A stretch of 40,122 nt of DNA from Pseudomonadales bacterium (GCA_022763285.1 JALEHB010000017.1:1-40122); one strand, 5' to 3'. Counted from the first letter of the stretch, positions 16,470 through 25,669 are shown. Program-made: numbers and translations. Notes: generated by a model from the letters alone, not told the origin.

Positions 16470-19400
16470 TCAGAAGTTGTAATTGACGCGGGCGTAAACC
16501 ACGCGACCCAGAGCATCCTGTAGCTGTGCCTCAACCCCGGCAATCATCCCGACTTTTTGAGGCATGCGGTCGAAAAGGTTGCGGGCACCAACAGTAAAGT
16601 TGAATTCACCATCCCACATCTCAAGACCGGAATAGCTGTAAAAGGCATCCATCTGACTCCAGGCATTAATGACGTCAGTAGATTGCCAGGTGCTGCCGGG
16701 CAGAAACTGCTGGAAGCTGAATTCATTGGCATCAAAATCAACCTCGTCCACATAGCGGGCCGTGGCACTCACGCTGTGTTGACCCAGAGTCCAGGCAACG
16801 CGGAAGTTACTCCGAATCTTGGGAATTGCTGGTACAGCGCCGTAATCGTTGTTCTGATTGCCAACAGCTTCCAGTACCGGATCATCGGCTGAAAGCTGAA
16901 ACTGATAGGAATCAGTGTAAGTGGCCTGAAGATTCAACAGAATATCGCCCCAATCACCGAGCCCAATATCACTCAGGGAGAAGCCATAACTGAGTTGGGT
17001 ATCCCAGGCCTGTACCAGCATGCTAGAGGCATTTGAATCACTTTGATTGATTCTGACAGTCGTAGTGATGTCATTCGGGCTACGAATGATTCGCTTGTCT
17101 GACCGGGGATCAGCAACCCATGCCTCAAGTTGTGCAACCGAGGGATACGGGTTCGCGTCTGTTGGCATAAATCCGGTCGCTTCCTGGAAGTTACGGAAAT
17201 CGGACCGCACAATGTCCTGGGTCGTAGTGCTTACGATACGGTCTGTAAAATCTGTCTCGCTCCAGGTCACACTCCAGACCAGGTCATCGAACAAGGTCAG
17301 GTCAAAACCGGCCGAGATGCTCTCGGAAGTTTCCGAAGACAAATTCTGGTTACCTGTGATACAGGATGTAATAAAACCGGAAAAAGTCGTGAACAGATCA
17401 TCCACATTGCTCAAACCACAGGATTCCGGACGAAAAAGCTGTGTAAGGGTAGGAACAATAAAAGCTTCGCCGGAGGTTAATCGCAAATTCAGCATGTCGT
17501 TGGCACGATAGATAATGCCGTATTTGTCGATGACCTTACCCTGCCCCGTGCTGTAACTCTCATCTCGCACTGCTGCGGTGAGTTCCAGATTACTCAAGAG
17601 AGGAAAAGAGAATTCTGCGAACCAGGAGTTGCTGAATCTGTTTGCTTTGTTTGGCAGCACTTGCGTACCAATGAGTTGATTATTGGCAACAAAATTGGCT
17701 GGCGGATTATTATCCTGGGTTTCGTCGCGTCGCTGGTAACCAATTGCAGCAGCAATCGCTCCGCCTGGCAATTCAAACCCACCGAGCGGAAGATCACCAT
17801 TCACGATCACATCAAAAGTTTGCAGCTTGTACAAATCATTATTACGAAAATGATTAAATACGGCGTCCGCCACATGCTGCGGCGTACGCAATTGCGGATC
17901 TACTGCTGCAAAGGGGTTGAAGCAGCTGTCCACATCATTGACGACATCACAGTTCAGCCCCTGAACAACTGCGTCAAAAGTAAAACTCTGATTACTTAGG
18001 TCTTGTTGACGTTCCTGGCCATAGGTGTAATAGGACGTACCTTCCCAGCCTTCAACAAATGGTACAGTAAAGTCGGCAGTCAGGGAAAAGCGCATGGTGC
18101 GCTTATCGTCGTTTTCGATGTTGAGGCCATCATTCGCCGCAAACGCTGCTGGCTGGGTGTTGGCTTCGATCTTTCCAAATGGCAACCAGGCACCGATACG
18201 CACATCTTCCCTGAATGGAATACCGCCAAGGGGATCATCGTCAAGGGAAGAGAATTGATTATTAGCCAGCACAACTACGCCGTCACTATTACGCATCGGT
18301 AGAGGTTGGCCAAAGCCGTCGGTAACGATGTTGCCATTGCCATCACGCAGTGGCTGCGCGAACAATGGTTGGCCTTCGGAATTAGTGGCGCGGAATGTAT
18401 TGCCGGGTAATTCTCCTCGCACTGTCGGCAGATCCGCCACACGGGCCCCAGGGTTACCCGGGTTTTCCCGCCCACGCACGACCTGACGGTTGTACATCAT
18501 TTGTGCCGACAAGGTCAGGTCGGCGCTGGCATCCCAACTAATATTGCCGTAAAGAGAGGTTGAATCAATGGCCTCCATAAAGTCCCGCGTATCACCGAAA
18601 CTCAGCCAGCAACGACCCAGAGCATTGGTACCCCAGGGCGATGTACCAAACGTGGCCTGATTGGGATCTTCATTCAGCCCGCAATTGGGATCTGCACGGT
18701 TGGCGAATGCACCAGTCAGATTACCGTCTGCATCTCGCTGGGGAACTTCAAAGTTACCGGGATTTGAACCGCTATTGTGGGTCAGGCCGGCTTTTACCCA
18801 TTCAGGTCGCTCATGCCAGGCCAGAGTCCCACCGTTTTGATAAGAACCCGCAACGACGATATCGACGTCACCAAAACTGCTGCCCGCCAGGAATGACGTC
18901 TCGTTTTTGCGATAGTCACCCCGACTGTCGCCTTCTTCGTAATACTCAAGCTTGAATCCATCGTAGGATTTGTAAGGCACCATATTAACCACACCGGCCA
19001 CAGCATCGGTACCGTACAGTGCTGCTGCCCCATCGGTCACAATATCCATACGCTGCAGCGCCATTGTGGGAAGCAATTGCTGCACATTCAAGGTTGGTAC
19101 GCGCTTTCCGTCAATTAGCGGCAAGGTGGCGCGTTCACCGAGACCACGAAGATTGAAACTTGCGATCTGATTCGTCACACCCTGAATTGAATTGGACACC
19201 GAAGTGCCGTTATTGAAAGTCAGATTTTGCACCACCTGGGCCATATCAATAGTGCCCTGCGATTCAATATCTTCAGCGCTATAACTGACAACCGGTGACG
19301 CCGCTGAAATACCCTCAGTGCGTCGAATAAACGAACCAGTCACCACCACTTCCTCAACTTCTGGTTCATTTTGCTGAGCCTGAGCAGTTAGAGGGCTAAT

Positions 19401-19478
19401 TAAAGCCAGTGAGATAGCGGCCGTGAGTGATTTGAGGGGGAAATTCTGTATTTTGCGCTTGTGGGCAGGCGTTTCCAT
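16470..19478 (-). CDS. TonB-dependent receptor (1002 aa)
   Basis: Large outer-membrane receptor. The N-terminus METPAHKRKIQNFPLKSLTAAISLALISPLTAQAQ is a basic-then-hydrophobic signal peptide. The TonB box PEVEEVVVTGSFIRR is followed by a plug with FNLRGLGERATLPLIDGKRV and RMDIVTDGAAALYGTDAVAG, the family hallmark. The barrel ends in VVYARVNYNF. Length and plug sequence resemble the group of large receptors common in sphingomonads and marine gammaproteobacteria that handle oligosaccharides, peptides or siderophores; the ligand cannot be told. A good Shine-Dalgarno AGAGGT lies 8 nt before the ATG at 19478. No periplasmic binding protein or inner-membrane permease is adjacent. Confidence 0.93.
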   Translation of the reverse strand: METPAHKRKIQNFPLKSLTAAISLALISPLTAQAQQNEPEVEEVVVTGSFIRRTEGISAASPVVSYSAEDIESQGTIDMAQVVQNLTFNNGTSVSNSIQGVTNQIASFNLRGLGERATLPLIDGKRVPTLNVQQLLPTMALQRMDIVTDGAAALYGTDAVAGVVNMVPYKSYDGFKLEYYEEGDSRGDYRKNETSFLAGSSFGDVDIVVAGSYQNGGTLAWHERPEWVKAGLTHNSGSNPGNFEVPQRDADGNLTGAFANRADPNCGLNEDPNQATFGTSPWGTNALGRCWLSFGDTRDFMEAIDSTSLYGNISWDASADLTLSAQMMYNRQVVRGRENPGNPGARVADLPTVRGELPGNTFRATNSEGQPLFAQPLRDGNGNIVTDGFGQPLPMRNSDGVVVLANNQFSSLDDDPLGGIPFREDVRIGAWLPFGKIEANTQPAAFAANDGLNIENDDKRTMRFSLTADFTVPFVEGWEGTSYYTYGQERQQDLSNQSFTFDAVVQGLNCDVVNDVDSCFNPFAAVDPQLRTPQHVADAVFNHFRNNDLYKLQTFDVIVNGDLPLGGFELPGGAIAAAIGYQRRDETQDNNPPANFVANNQLIGTQVLPNKANRFSNSWFAEFSFPLLSNLELTAAVRDESYSTGQGKVIDKYGIIYRANDMLNLRLTSGEAFIVPTLTQLFRPESCGLSNVDDLFTTFSGFITSCITGNQNLSSETSESISAGFDLTLFDDLVWSVTWSETDFTDRIVSTTTQDIVRSDFRNFQEATGFMPTDANPYPSVAQLEAWVADPRSDKRIIRSPNDITTTVRINQSDSNASSMLVQAWDTQLSYGFSLSDIGLGDWGDILLNLQATYTDSYQFQLSADDPVLEAVGNQNNDYGAVPAIPKIRSNFRVAWTLGQHSVSATARYVDEVDFDANEFSFQQFLPGSTWQSTDVINAWSQMDAFYSYSGLEMWDGEFNFTVGARNLFDRMPQKVGMIAGVEAQLQDALGRVVYARVNYNF

Positions 19479-19819
19479 AGGTGTTTACCTCTACTTCTTC
19501 TAATTAAATTTCTTATAATTTTATGGTTTTTCAGGTTTCAGACTACGAATCCTGCATTCAATAAATCACAGCTTTACGCAAATTGCTAACTCTTTATGAA
19601 ACAACGACGAATTACAGAATCCGTCACCCCTTTAGCGGGCGATATTTTCGCCTGCGAAGCACCTTTTCCGGGCACAAAGGGAATGACCGACAAGCAGTCA
19701 GTAGAAAAAGAAGGGAATTTGATTGAAGATCAACCCGTTTGATGGGCCATCAGGCCTGCCTGTGGCCGCCCTGCTGCTCCTGCTGGAGCAGCCAGTCGCT
19801 GGACAGGCCCGACCAGGGC
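19479..19819. other. Intergenic region upstream of the 1002-residue receptor
   Basis: About 340 nt with no gene I can support. The part nearest the receptor (19490-19620) is AT-rich and should hold its promoter; TATAAG at 19509-19514 on the minus strand is a weak candidate -10. Two hairpins are present, GCGGGCGA/TCGCCTGC (19635-19655) and GCTGCTCC/GGAGCAGC (19773-19792). Neither has a T tract, so they are not clear terminators for the upstream hydrolase gene. Confidence 0.4.
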
Positions 19820-20665
19820 TCAGTTGGCTGAGGCGCGCTCTTGCTCCAGCTTGGCCTCAGCATTGCTTCGCAGGGTTTCCAGCCAGGCGGTCCAGCCCTC
19901 GGGGTCGACGAATGGATGGGGGTCATCCTCACCACGTTGCTGCAGCATGGCGGCGCGTTCGAAAAAATCCTCGGACGGATGATTGGTGATATTGACGTCG
20001 ATGTCCTGCAATTGCTGCATGCGGGCAATACTGTCGATATACAGCTCGGTGCGCTCGACACCGCTGAAGTTCAAGCCAACCCCGCCGAACAGCATGGCAT
20101 TGTAGGGATAGCCGTTGTCATACACTGTAAAGAGCGTGGAAAGCACGCCCGGCGTATGCCCCGGAGTTGTCATGAATCGCAATCGATCACGACCAAGATT
20201 GAGCGTGGCACCATTGCTGGCACTGAGATGGCGAATCGGAGTGGGATACTCACGGTAGACAGCCGGCTCGGTGGTCATTTGCCAGTCTTCCTCGGTCATC
20301 ATGGTGACCGCCGCAAATTCTTCCTGAAAACGCCTGGCGCCGCCTACATGGTCATAGTGAGCGTGACTGACGATCAGGTAACGGATGTCATCGGGATCAA
20401 AGCCCAGGTCACGAATATTATCGATTGCCATGTCAGTAAGCTCATCATAGAGCGCGTCAAAGACGATCAGCCCTTCGTTGGTCACCAGCAACCAGCTCGA
20501 TACCCAGCGAGCGCCGATATAGTAGAGATTATCGAAAACCTGGAATGGCTCCACATACTGCGATTCGGGATCATCCCGTTCACTCGGCTCCTGCGCCATG
20601 CCGGGAAGGCTGAACAGGCACAGCAGCGTGAAGAGGGTAATCAAATGACGAAAACGACTGGACAT
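19820..20665 (-). CDS. Secreted metallo-beta-lactamase-fold hydrolase (subclass B3-like)
   Basis: 281 residues. The signal peptide RFRHLITLFTLLCLFSLPGMAQ predicts periplasmic export. The zinc site is complete: HAHYDH (the HxHxDH motif), a second His in TPGHTPG, and a third in ITNHPSEDFFERAAM. The arrangement and the NHPSxDFF segment are those of subclass B3-like enzymes. B3 relatives include true beta-lactamases and many hydrolases of unknown substrate, so antibiotic resistance should not be assumed. I start at the ATG at 20665; the longer reading from 20737 adds 24 residues that do not look like a leader. The upstream neighbour on the other strand is alanine dehydrogenase, with no obvious functional link. 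Confidence 0.87.
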   Translation of the reverse strand: MSSRFRHLITLFTLLCLFSLPGMAQEPSERDDPESQYVEPFQVFDNLYYIGARWVSSWLLVTNEGLIVFDALYDELTDMAIDNIRDLGFDPDDIRYLIVSHAHYDHVGGARRFQEEFAAVTMMTEEDWQMTTEPAVYREYPTPIRHLSASNGATLNLGRDRLRFMTTPGHTPGVLSTLFTVYDNGYPYNAMLFGGVGLNFSGVERTELYIDSIARMQQLQDIDVNITNHPSEDFFERAAMLQQRGEDDPHPFVDPEGWTAWLETLRSNAEAKLEQERASAN

Positions 20666-20896
20666 AAGCGCAAATTCCCGGCTAAAAAAGCAGTGATAAA
20701 ACCTGTGATTGGAAGTGGCTTTATATACGATATACACTCGTTTTGAAACCGCTGTCCTGTACGAGTTCCCCTGCTACAGCAAGGCTATCCCGAGCCCGAC
20801 GGCCCGGCGACGAGGTACTGTGGTCAACAGAAAACAAGCAGACGAATTGCTATAAAGACCAGACAGGTTCAGGAAAAAAGAGAAGAGAGAATTGCC

Positions 20897-22030
20897 ATGA
20901 AAATCGCTTGCCCAAAGGAATCCAAGGCCCAGGAACATCGCGTCGGACTGACGCCGGAATCCGTGAAGGTTCTGGTGGATGACGGTCATGAGGTCTGGAT
21001 TCAAAGCAATGCAGGCCTCGGTATCGGTCAGGGCGACGAACGATACCGGCAAGCCGGCGCAGAGATTGCGGCTGACCTCGATGAAGTCTTCGCCCGTGGC
21101 GAATTGATCATCAAGGTCAAGGAGCCCAATGCCGAGGAGCGCAGCAAGCTGGCGCCCGGTCACACTCTTTTCACCTATTTGCACCTGGCTTCCGACCCGG
21201 ATCAAACAAAAGACCTGGCCGACAGCGAAGCGATTTGCATTGCCTATGAAACCGTCACCGACAAGGATCAGCGCCTGCCCCTGTTAACTCCCATGTCGGT
21301 TATCGCCGGTCGACTGTCGGTTCAGGAAGCTGTCATTCATCTTGAAAAACACCATGGTGGACTCGGGGTTTTGCTCAGCGGTGCGCCGGGTGTAGAGTCC
21401 GAGTCTGTGGTGATTATTGGCGGTGGTGTGGTAGGCAGCAATGCCGCCAGAATCGCCCTGGGCCTGGGTGCCAGGGTCACCATACTGGACCGTTCCCGGA
21501 GTCGTCTGGAAGAACTCAATGAGGCCTTCTCCGGTGCGGTGAATTGCCTTTACTCCGATCAGGAAAATCTCGCCACGGCGATCAGGGATGCCGCCCTGGT
21601 GATTGGCGCGGTGCTGATTCCCGGCAGCCGGGCCAACTATGTGATCAGCAGCGACATGGTGAAGACCATGCGTCCGGGCTCTGTCATCGCCGACGTGGCC
21701 ATTGACCAGGGCGGTTGCTGCGAAAACTCCAGACCCACCACCCACGATCAGCCCACCTTCGTCAAAGACGGTGTGATCCATTATTGCGTTGCCAATATTC
21801 CCGGCGCCGTGCCCGTTACAGCTTCGCAATCACTCAACAGTGCCACGTTGCCTTATATACGGGATCTGGCTGGCAAAGGCACTAAACGGGCACTGACGGA
21901 AGATGCGCATTTGCTGAATGGGCTGAACGTTTGTCGCGGCCATCTCACCCGTGCCGAGATTGCCGAGGATCTGAAATCTCTGAGTCTGCCCTATCGGCCT
22001 GCTGCCGAGGCTGTGGCGGCCTTGAATTGA
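20897..22030 (+). CDS. ald: Alanine dehydrogenase
   Basis: Cytoplasmic NAD-dependent interconversion of L-alanine and pyruvate plus ammonia. At 377 residues it has the standard length. The N-terminal catalytic domain has MKIACPKESKAQEHRVGLTP and IIKVKEPNAEE, which carry the substrate-binding Arg and Lys. The NAD-binding Rossmann fold shows VVIIGGGVVGSNAARIALGLGA, ending in the acidic ILDRS typical of NAD specificity. VADVAIDQGGCCENSRPTTH is the conserved C-terminal substrate segment. It could be confused with the NAD(P) transhydrogenase alpha subunit, but length and the DQGGC block favour Ald. AGAGAG lies upstream of the ATG. It ends 4 nt from the convergent CitE-like gene, with no terminator visible between them. 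Confidence 0.95.
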   Translation: MKIACPKESKAQEHRVGLTPESVKVLVDDGHEVWIQSNAGLGIGQGDERYRQAGAEIAADLDEVFARGELIIKVKEPNAEERSKLAPGHTLFTYLHLASDPDQTKDLADSEAICIAYETVTDKDQRLPLLTPMSVIAGRLSVQEAVIHLEKHHGGLGVLLSGAPGVESESVVIIGGGVVGSNAARIALGLGARVTILDRSRSRLEELNEAFSGAVNCLYSDQENLATAIRDAALVIGAVLIPGSRANYVISSDMVKTMRPGSVIADVAIDQGGCCENSRPTTHDQPTFVKDGVIHYCVANIPGAVPVTASQSLNSATLPYIRDLAGKGTKRALTEDAHLLNGLNVCRGHLTRAEIAEDLKSLSLPYRPAAEAVAALN

Positions 22031-22034
22031 AGCC

Positions 22035-22943
22035 TTAAGCGGAAAGTTCCTTGATGCGCTCGGCCCGAAGCAGAACCTCGCTGGCCTGTTTCAGATGCGG
22101 CGCATCCACCAGGCGGCCCCGCCAATTGAATGCCAGCTTGCCCTGTTGCTCGGCCTCGGCAAATGCTTCCACCAGCGCCCGGGCCTCGGCAACTTCCTCG
22201 GCAGTGGGCGTGAAGGCAGCGTTAACAATCTCAATCTGGGCCGGATGAATGGTCAACTTGCCGCGAAAGCCCATATCGGCGGCACGGCGGCATTCACGTT
22301 CCAGACCGGCCAGATTTTCAATATCCACATAAACCGCATCGATGGCCTGCACCTCTGCAGCCGCGGCACTGAGCAGGCAGGTGGAACGGACATAGCTGAA
22401 CACTTCCAGATAGTCGCCCTGCTCATCCCGTTTGGCCCTGGCCCCGAGCGCACTGGACAGATCCTCCGCGCCCCAACTGATGCCATTGATGCGCCTGTTG
22501 CGGGCCATCTGTGGCAAATTGAAAACAGCCTCGGGGGTTTCTGTGGCGATCAGCACAAGCTCCACAGAACCCGGCTCCAGGCCATGCTCGGCCTCCAGCA
22601 CATTCAGAATCTGCTCGATGGCATCCACCGAAGCACGGGTACTTACTTTGGGCAGCACCAGGCCATCTGGCCGGGCGGCAACCACCGCCTCAAGATCATC
22701 ACGCCCCCAGGAAGTATCCTGGGCATTGATGCGCACCAGTTTCTGCTGACGACCGAAATCCGCCTGCAACCATTCGCAGACTGCATCACGGGCTGCTTCC
22801 TTATTGTCTGCGGTGACTGAATCCTCCAGATCCAGAATCAGGGCATCGGCGGCCAGACCGAGCGACTTGTTAAACATGTGTTCACTGCCCCCCGGCACAA
22901 AATGCAGGGATCGACGCACCGTCACAGGACTGGATTCGCTCAT
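22035..22943 (-). CDS. HpcH/HpaI-CitE family CoA-ester lyase (malyl-/citramalyl-CoA lyase-like)
   Basis: 302 residues, Mg-dependent TIM barrel that cleaves 3-hydroxyacyl-CoA esters in a Claisen-type reaction. Visible family motifs are RRSLHFVPGGSEHMFNKSLG, ADALILDLEDSV (metal and acid residues), LVLIATETPEAVFNLPQMA, GISWGAEDLSSALGA, and GFRGKLTIHPAQIEIVNAAF near the C-terminus. This fits a stand-alone CitE-like protein such as malyl-CoA, beta-methylmalyl-CoA or citramalyl-CoA lyase, rather than a citrate lyase subunit; no citD or citF is nearby. The divergent neighbours are a mesaconyl-CoA-hydratase-like protein and a class III CoA-transferase. Together they suggest C4/C5 dicarboxylate acyl-CoA turnover, which is inference. 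Confidence 0.88.
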   Translation of the reverse strand: MSESSPVTVRRSLHFVPGGSEHMFNKSLGLAADALILDLEDSVTADNKEAARDAVCEWLQADFGRQQKLVRINAQDTSWGRDDLEAVVAARPDGLVLPKVSTRASVDAIEQILNVLEAEHGLEPGSVELVLIATETPEAVFNLPQMARNRRINGISWGAEDLSSALGARAKRDEQGDYLEVFSYVRSTCLLSAAAAEVQAIDAVYVDIENLAGLERECRRAADMGFRGKLTIHPAQIEIVNAAFTPTAEEVAEARALVEAFAEAEQQGKLAFNWRGRLVDAPHLKQASEVLLRAERIKELSA

Positions 22944-23087
22944 GGTGATATTCCGCGTTCAGAAAACCGGGCCAGACTGCTGGCCTGTAAAAACTATTGC
23001 ACTGGATACTAAAGCGCCGGACCACGGCTAGCAACTCGCCCGGGCTTCTTATACATTGCAGGAGTTATTCGCAGGAGTATCAGGATC

Positions 23088-23930
23088 ATGACAGAAGATT
23101 TCCGGCAATGGGTCGGACGCCAGCAAGTTACCGAAGAAGTACTGCATCCCTTTCCCCTGCGGGCAATGGCAGCCACCCTCGACCGTGGCAGCAATGAATT
23201 TGATGAGCATTCCATACTGCCGCCGCTGTGGCATTGGCTTTATTTTCTCGACACTAGCGGACAATCAAACCTGGCCCGGGACGGGCATCCACAGCGGGGC
23301 GGTTTCTTGCCCCCCAGCCATCTGGACCGTCGCATGTGGGCCGGCAGCCGGCTGTCATTTGCAGCACCACTGCAGTGTGGCCAGGCCACCCGGCGGCTTT
23401 CGCAAATCGAATCCGTCACGCCCAAACAGGGCAAGTCCGGCGAGCTGCTGTTTGTCACTATCAGTCACCAGATTTCCCAGCAGGGCAAGCTTTGTATTGA
23501 AGAACTGCAGGATATTGTATTTCGTGACAACCGGTCCGACGGGATTGCCAGCAAGATCAACACAATTGATCTCAATCCGGATTTTGATTGCTCCATCGAG
23601 CCGGACAGTCGCCTGCTGTTCAGATACTCCGCCCTGACCTTTAATGCGCATCGCATTCACTACGATCGCGATTACGCCCGGGAGCAGGAAAACTATCCCG
23701 GGCTACTGGTTCATGCCCCGCTGCTGGCCACCCTGATGCTGGAATTGCTTGGCAATAACGCAGACCTTGCTGCCCTCCGCGAATTCAGCTTTCGGGCCAT
23801 GGCGCCGGTGTTCGATCAGCAGCCCTTCCGGGTCTGCGGGCAGAAACCGGATTCCCGGGGGCACTGCCAGCTCTGGGTAGAAACCCCGGAGCAGGGAATG
23901 CATTTTCAAGGAGAGGCAGTACTGGCCTGA
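23088..23930 (+). CDS. HTD2/MaoC-like acyl-CoA hydratase-dehydratase (mesaconyl-C4-CoA hydratase-like)
   Basis: 280-residue double hot-dog protein. The N-terminal half has the weakly conserved FAS1-like dehydratase fold. The C-terminal half has the diagnostic LLFRYSALTFNAHRIHYDRD, with the catalytic His/Asp pair, followed by ENYPGLLVHAPLLATLML. This is the hydratase 2 motif in the short form seen in mesaconyl-C4-CoA hydratases and mitochondrial HTD2. The expected reaction is reversible addition of water to a 2-enoyl-CoA. AGGAG lies about 10 nt before the ATG. The CoA-transferase starts 9 nt after its stop, indicating one operon. The CitE-like lyase diverges 144 nt upstream, so the three genes could share regulation. 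The precise substrate is not determined. Confidence 0.82.
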   Translation: MTEDFRQWVGRQQVTEEVLHPFPLRAMAATLDRGSNEFDEHSILPPLWHWLYFLDTSGQSNLARDGHPQRGGFLPPSHLDRRMWAGSRLSFAAPLQCGQATRRLSQIESVTPKQGKSGELLFVTISHQISQQGKLCIEELQDIVFRDNRSDGIASKINTIDLNPDFDCSIEPDSRLLFRYSALTFNAHRIHYDRDYAREQENYPGLLVHAPLLATLMLELLGNNADLAALREFSFRAMAPVFDQQPFRVCGQKPDSRGHCQLWVETPEQGMHFQGEAVLA

Positions 23931-23939
23931 TAAAGCTGA

Positions 23940-25130
23940 ATGAGCAAGGATCAGACACAGGCCCTGAGTGGCATCACGGTATTGTCTTTCGAGCACGCCA
24001 TCGCCGCCCCACTCTGCAGCCGACAACTGGCCGATCTTGGCGCCCGGGTCATCAAGATTGAAAGGCCCGATGGGGGTGATTTCGCCCGGCACTACGATCA
24101 ACGAGCCAAGGGCCAGTCCTCACATTTTATCTGGACCAACCGGGGCAAGCAGAGCCTGAGCCTGAATTTCAAGGCAACCGGGGCAAGGGAAATCCTGAGG
24201 CGCCTGCTTGAACGCAGCGATGTTCTACTGCAAAACCTGGCTCCCGGAGCCATAGAACGACTGGGTCTGAGCTGGCAAGCACTGCAGGCAGACTATCCCC
24301 GCCTGATTCATTGCAGCATCAGCGGCTATGGCCAGACCGGCCCCTTGGCCGGGCGCAAAGCCTATGACCTGCTGATCCAGGCCGAATCCGGTTTTCTGTC
24401 GGTCACCGGCAACCAGGCCGGCCCGGCCAAGGCCGGTATATCCATCGCCGATATTGCCGCCGGCAGCCAGGCTCATAGCGCCATCCTGGCGGCCCTGATC
24501 AAACGCCAGCACAGCGGACGGGGCAGTGAAATCTCTATCTCCATGCTGGAAGCAATGGTGGAATGGATGGGTTTTCCCCTCTATTACGCCTGGGATGGTC
24601 AACAGCCACCTGAGCCACTGGGCACTGACCACGCCAGCATCTACCCCTATGGCAGCTTCTGCTGCCAGGACGGCCAGCAGTTGATTATCGGCATCCAAAA
24701 TGAGCGGGAATGGCAAAGCTTCTGCAGCCAGGTGCTCGAAGCTCCGGAACTCGCAGAAAATCCGGACTACGCCAACAACCCGGCACGCTCAAGCAATCGC
24801 CAGCCACTCAAAGCCCGCATAGACCAGGTCCTGTCCAGCCTGGACAGCGAGACTGTAGCCAACAGGCTGGATCAGGCCAACATCGCCTGGGCCCGGGTGA
24901 ACGACCTCAAATCAGTCTGGAATCACCCCCAGTTACAGGCGCTGAACAGGTTTACCGAAATCCAGACCCCAAACGGTCCCATCCAGTCCTTCCTCCCCCC
25001 GGGCCAAGCCGCTCTGCCAAATGCAGCCCGGCAAGTACCGGCCCTGGGCCAACACAACGAGCCCCTGCTCCAGGAGCTGGGCTACAGCCCGCAGGAAATC
25101 AGTCAATTAAAAGAATCAGGCTGCATCTGA
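23940..25130 (+). CDS. Class III (CaiB/BaiF) CoA-transferase
   Basis: 396-residue family III CoA-transferase of the formyl-CoA/mesaconyl-CoA transferase group. The N-terminal GITVLSFEHAIAAPLCSRQLADLGARVIKIERP is characteristic. NLAPGAIERLGL, HCSISGYGQTGP and AYDLLIQAESG follow; D143 in the last is at the position of the catalytic Asp that forms the acyl-aspartyl intermediate. It moves CoA between carboxylic acids in the cytoplasm. It directly follows the hydratase-like gene and faces the CitE-like lyase, matching the Mct–Meh–Mcl combination known from mesaconate and citramalate conversions. An alternative is a substrate-specific transferase for another branched dicarboxylate. No terminator is seen before the tRNA region that starts about 50 nt later. 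Confidence 0.9.
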   Translation: MSKDQTQALSGITVLSFEHAIAAPLCSRQLADLGARVIKIERPDGGDFARHYDQRAKGQSSHFIWTNRGKQSLSLNFKATGAREILRRLLERSDVLLQNLAPGAIERLGLSWQALQADYPRLIHCSISGYGQTGPLAGRKAYDLLIQAESGFLSVTGNQAGPAKAGISIADIAAGSQAHSAILAALIKRQHSGRGSEISISMLEAMVEWMGFPLYYAWDGQQPPEPLGTDHASIYPYGSFCCQDGQQLIIGIQNEREWQSFCSQVLEAPELAENPDYANNPARSSNRQPLKARIDQVLSSLDSETVANRLDQANIAWARVNDLKSVWNHPQLQALNRFTEIQTPNGPIQSFLPPGQAALPNAARQVPALGQHNEPLLQELGYSPQEISQLKESGCI

Positions 25131-25158
25131 ATCAGATAAAATAGACACAAATTCCCCG

Positions 25159-25188
25159 TTCATAATCCACAATTGCCTGTGCTATCAT
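25159..25188 (+). promoter_or_regulatory. Candidate stable-RNA promoter ahead of the tRNA-Ser array
   Basis: TTCATA (25159-25164) and TATCAT (25183-25188), 18 nt apart, are followed by TCGCGCCC, the GC-rich discriminator expected of tRNA promoters. It precedes the broken copies and lies about 480 nt from the intact tRNA-Ser. I see no equally good promoter closer to the tRNA. Confidence 0.4.
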
Positions 25189-25205
25189 TCGCGCCCACGA
25201 GTTGA

Positions 25206-25396
25206 GACCGGGTTGCAGACCGCAATCCCAAAGTGTTTTTACTCCAGATCCCTGCCAAGAATAGATAGGTCAATACCTACCGGGGATCGAAAACAGCACA
25301 TATCGCCCATAGCGGCATTCCGAAGAGGTGCGTAATTGCCTCTGGAGCGCAAAGCGCTCCTAAAACGACATGCAAAGTGTCGAACAAAGAGTTTAC
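25206..25396 (+). repeat. Degenerate upstream copy of the tRNA-Ser tandem unit
   Basis: Aligns with the unit starting at 25441: GACCGGGTT, then ACTCCAGATCCCTGCCAAG, then TAGGTCAATACCTACCG matching the tRNA-Ser variable arm (25260-25282), then a T-loop-like ATCGAA (25287-25292). A decayed hairpin region and the intact GGAGCGC-AAA-GCGCTCC stem (25344-25360) follow. The 5' half of the tRNA is missing. It is about 235-240 bp from its homologue and clearly older. Confidence 0.7.
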
Positions 25397-25615
25397 GGAG
25401 AGATGGCCGAGTGGCTGAAGGAGCAACCGGTGCTGGTAGTGACCGGGTTACAGACAGCGAGACCGAAGTGCTATCAGACTCCGGATCCCCTGCTAAGGGC
25501 GTATAGGTTAACACCTATCGAGGGTTCGAAAGCTGCGAAGCAACGCAGACCGCGCAAAGCGCGGCCCCGAAGGGGTGAGTAATTTGGCTCAGCCAAATTG
25601 CGAATCTATCCCTCT
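25397..25615 (+). pseudogene. Interrupted tRNA-Ser(GCT) copy
   Basis: Begins exactly like the intact gene (GGAGAGATGGCCGAGTGGCTGAAGG, 25397-25421) and resumes with CCCCTGCTAAGGGCG and an identical variable arm and T-stem (25487-25530). About 65 nt of foreign sequence replaces the D-arm end and the 5' anticodon stem, and the T-loop is split after TTCGAA by the hairpin-string element. The T-arm 3' strand reappears as AATCTATCCCTCT, but there is no acceptor 3' strand or CCA. It cannot give a functional tRNA. Confidence 0.85.
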
Positions 25616-25632
25616 GGAGCGCAAAGCGCTCC
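25525..25632 (+). repeat. Hairpin-string element, copy 1 (inside interrupted tRNA-Ser)
   Basis: Starts at the T-loop TTCGAA. The first stem is damaged (GCTGCGAAGCAACGC). The following stems are CCGCGC-AAA-GCGCGG, CCCC-GAA-GGGG, AATTTGGC-TCA-GCCAAATT, then the T-arm fragment GCGAATCTATCCCTCT and the stem GGAGCGC-AAA-GCGCTCC. Confidence 0.85.
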
Positions 25633-25669
25633 TAAAAGCGGCATGCAATATGTCGAACAAAGAGTTTAC

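Noticed and set aside
19773-19792. GCTGCTCC/GGAGCAGC hairpin as terminator of the metallo-hydrolase gene
   Set aside because: Perfect stem but no T tract on either strand.
19820-20665. Antibiotic-resistance beta-lactamase
   Set aside because: The zinc motif is B3-like, but most such environmental proteins have other or unknown substrates.
19841-20746. 301-codon open frame antisense to the metallo-beta-lactamase-fold gene
   Set aside because: The opposite frame has an intact zinc site and signal peptide; this one has no family features.
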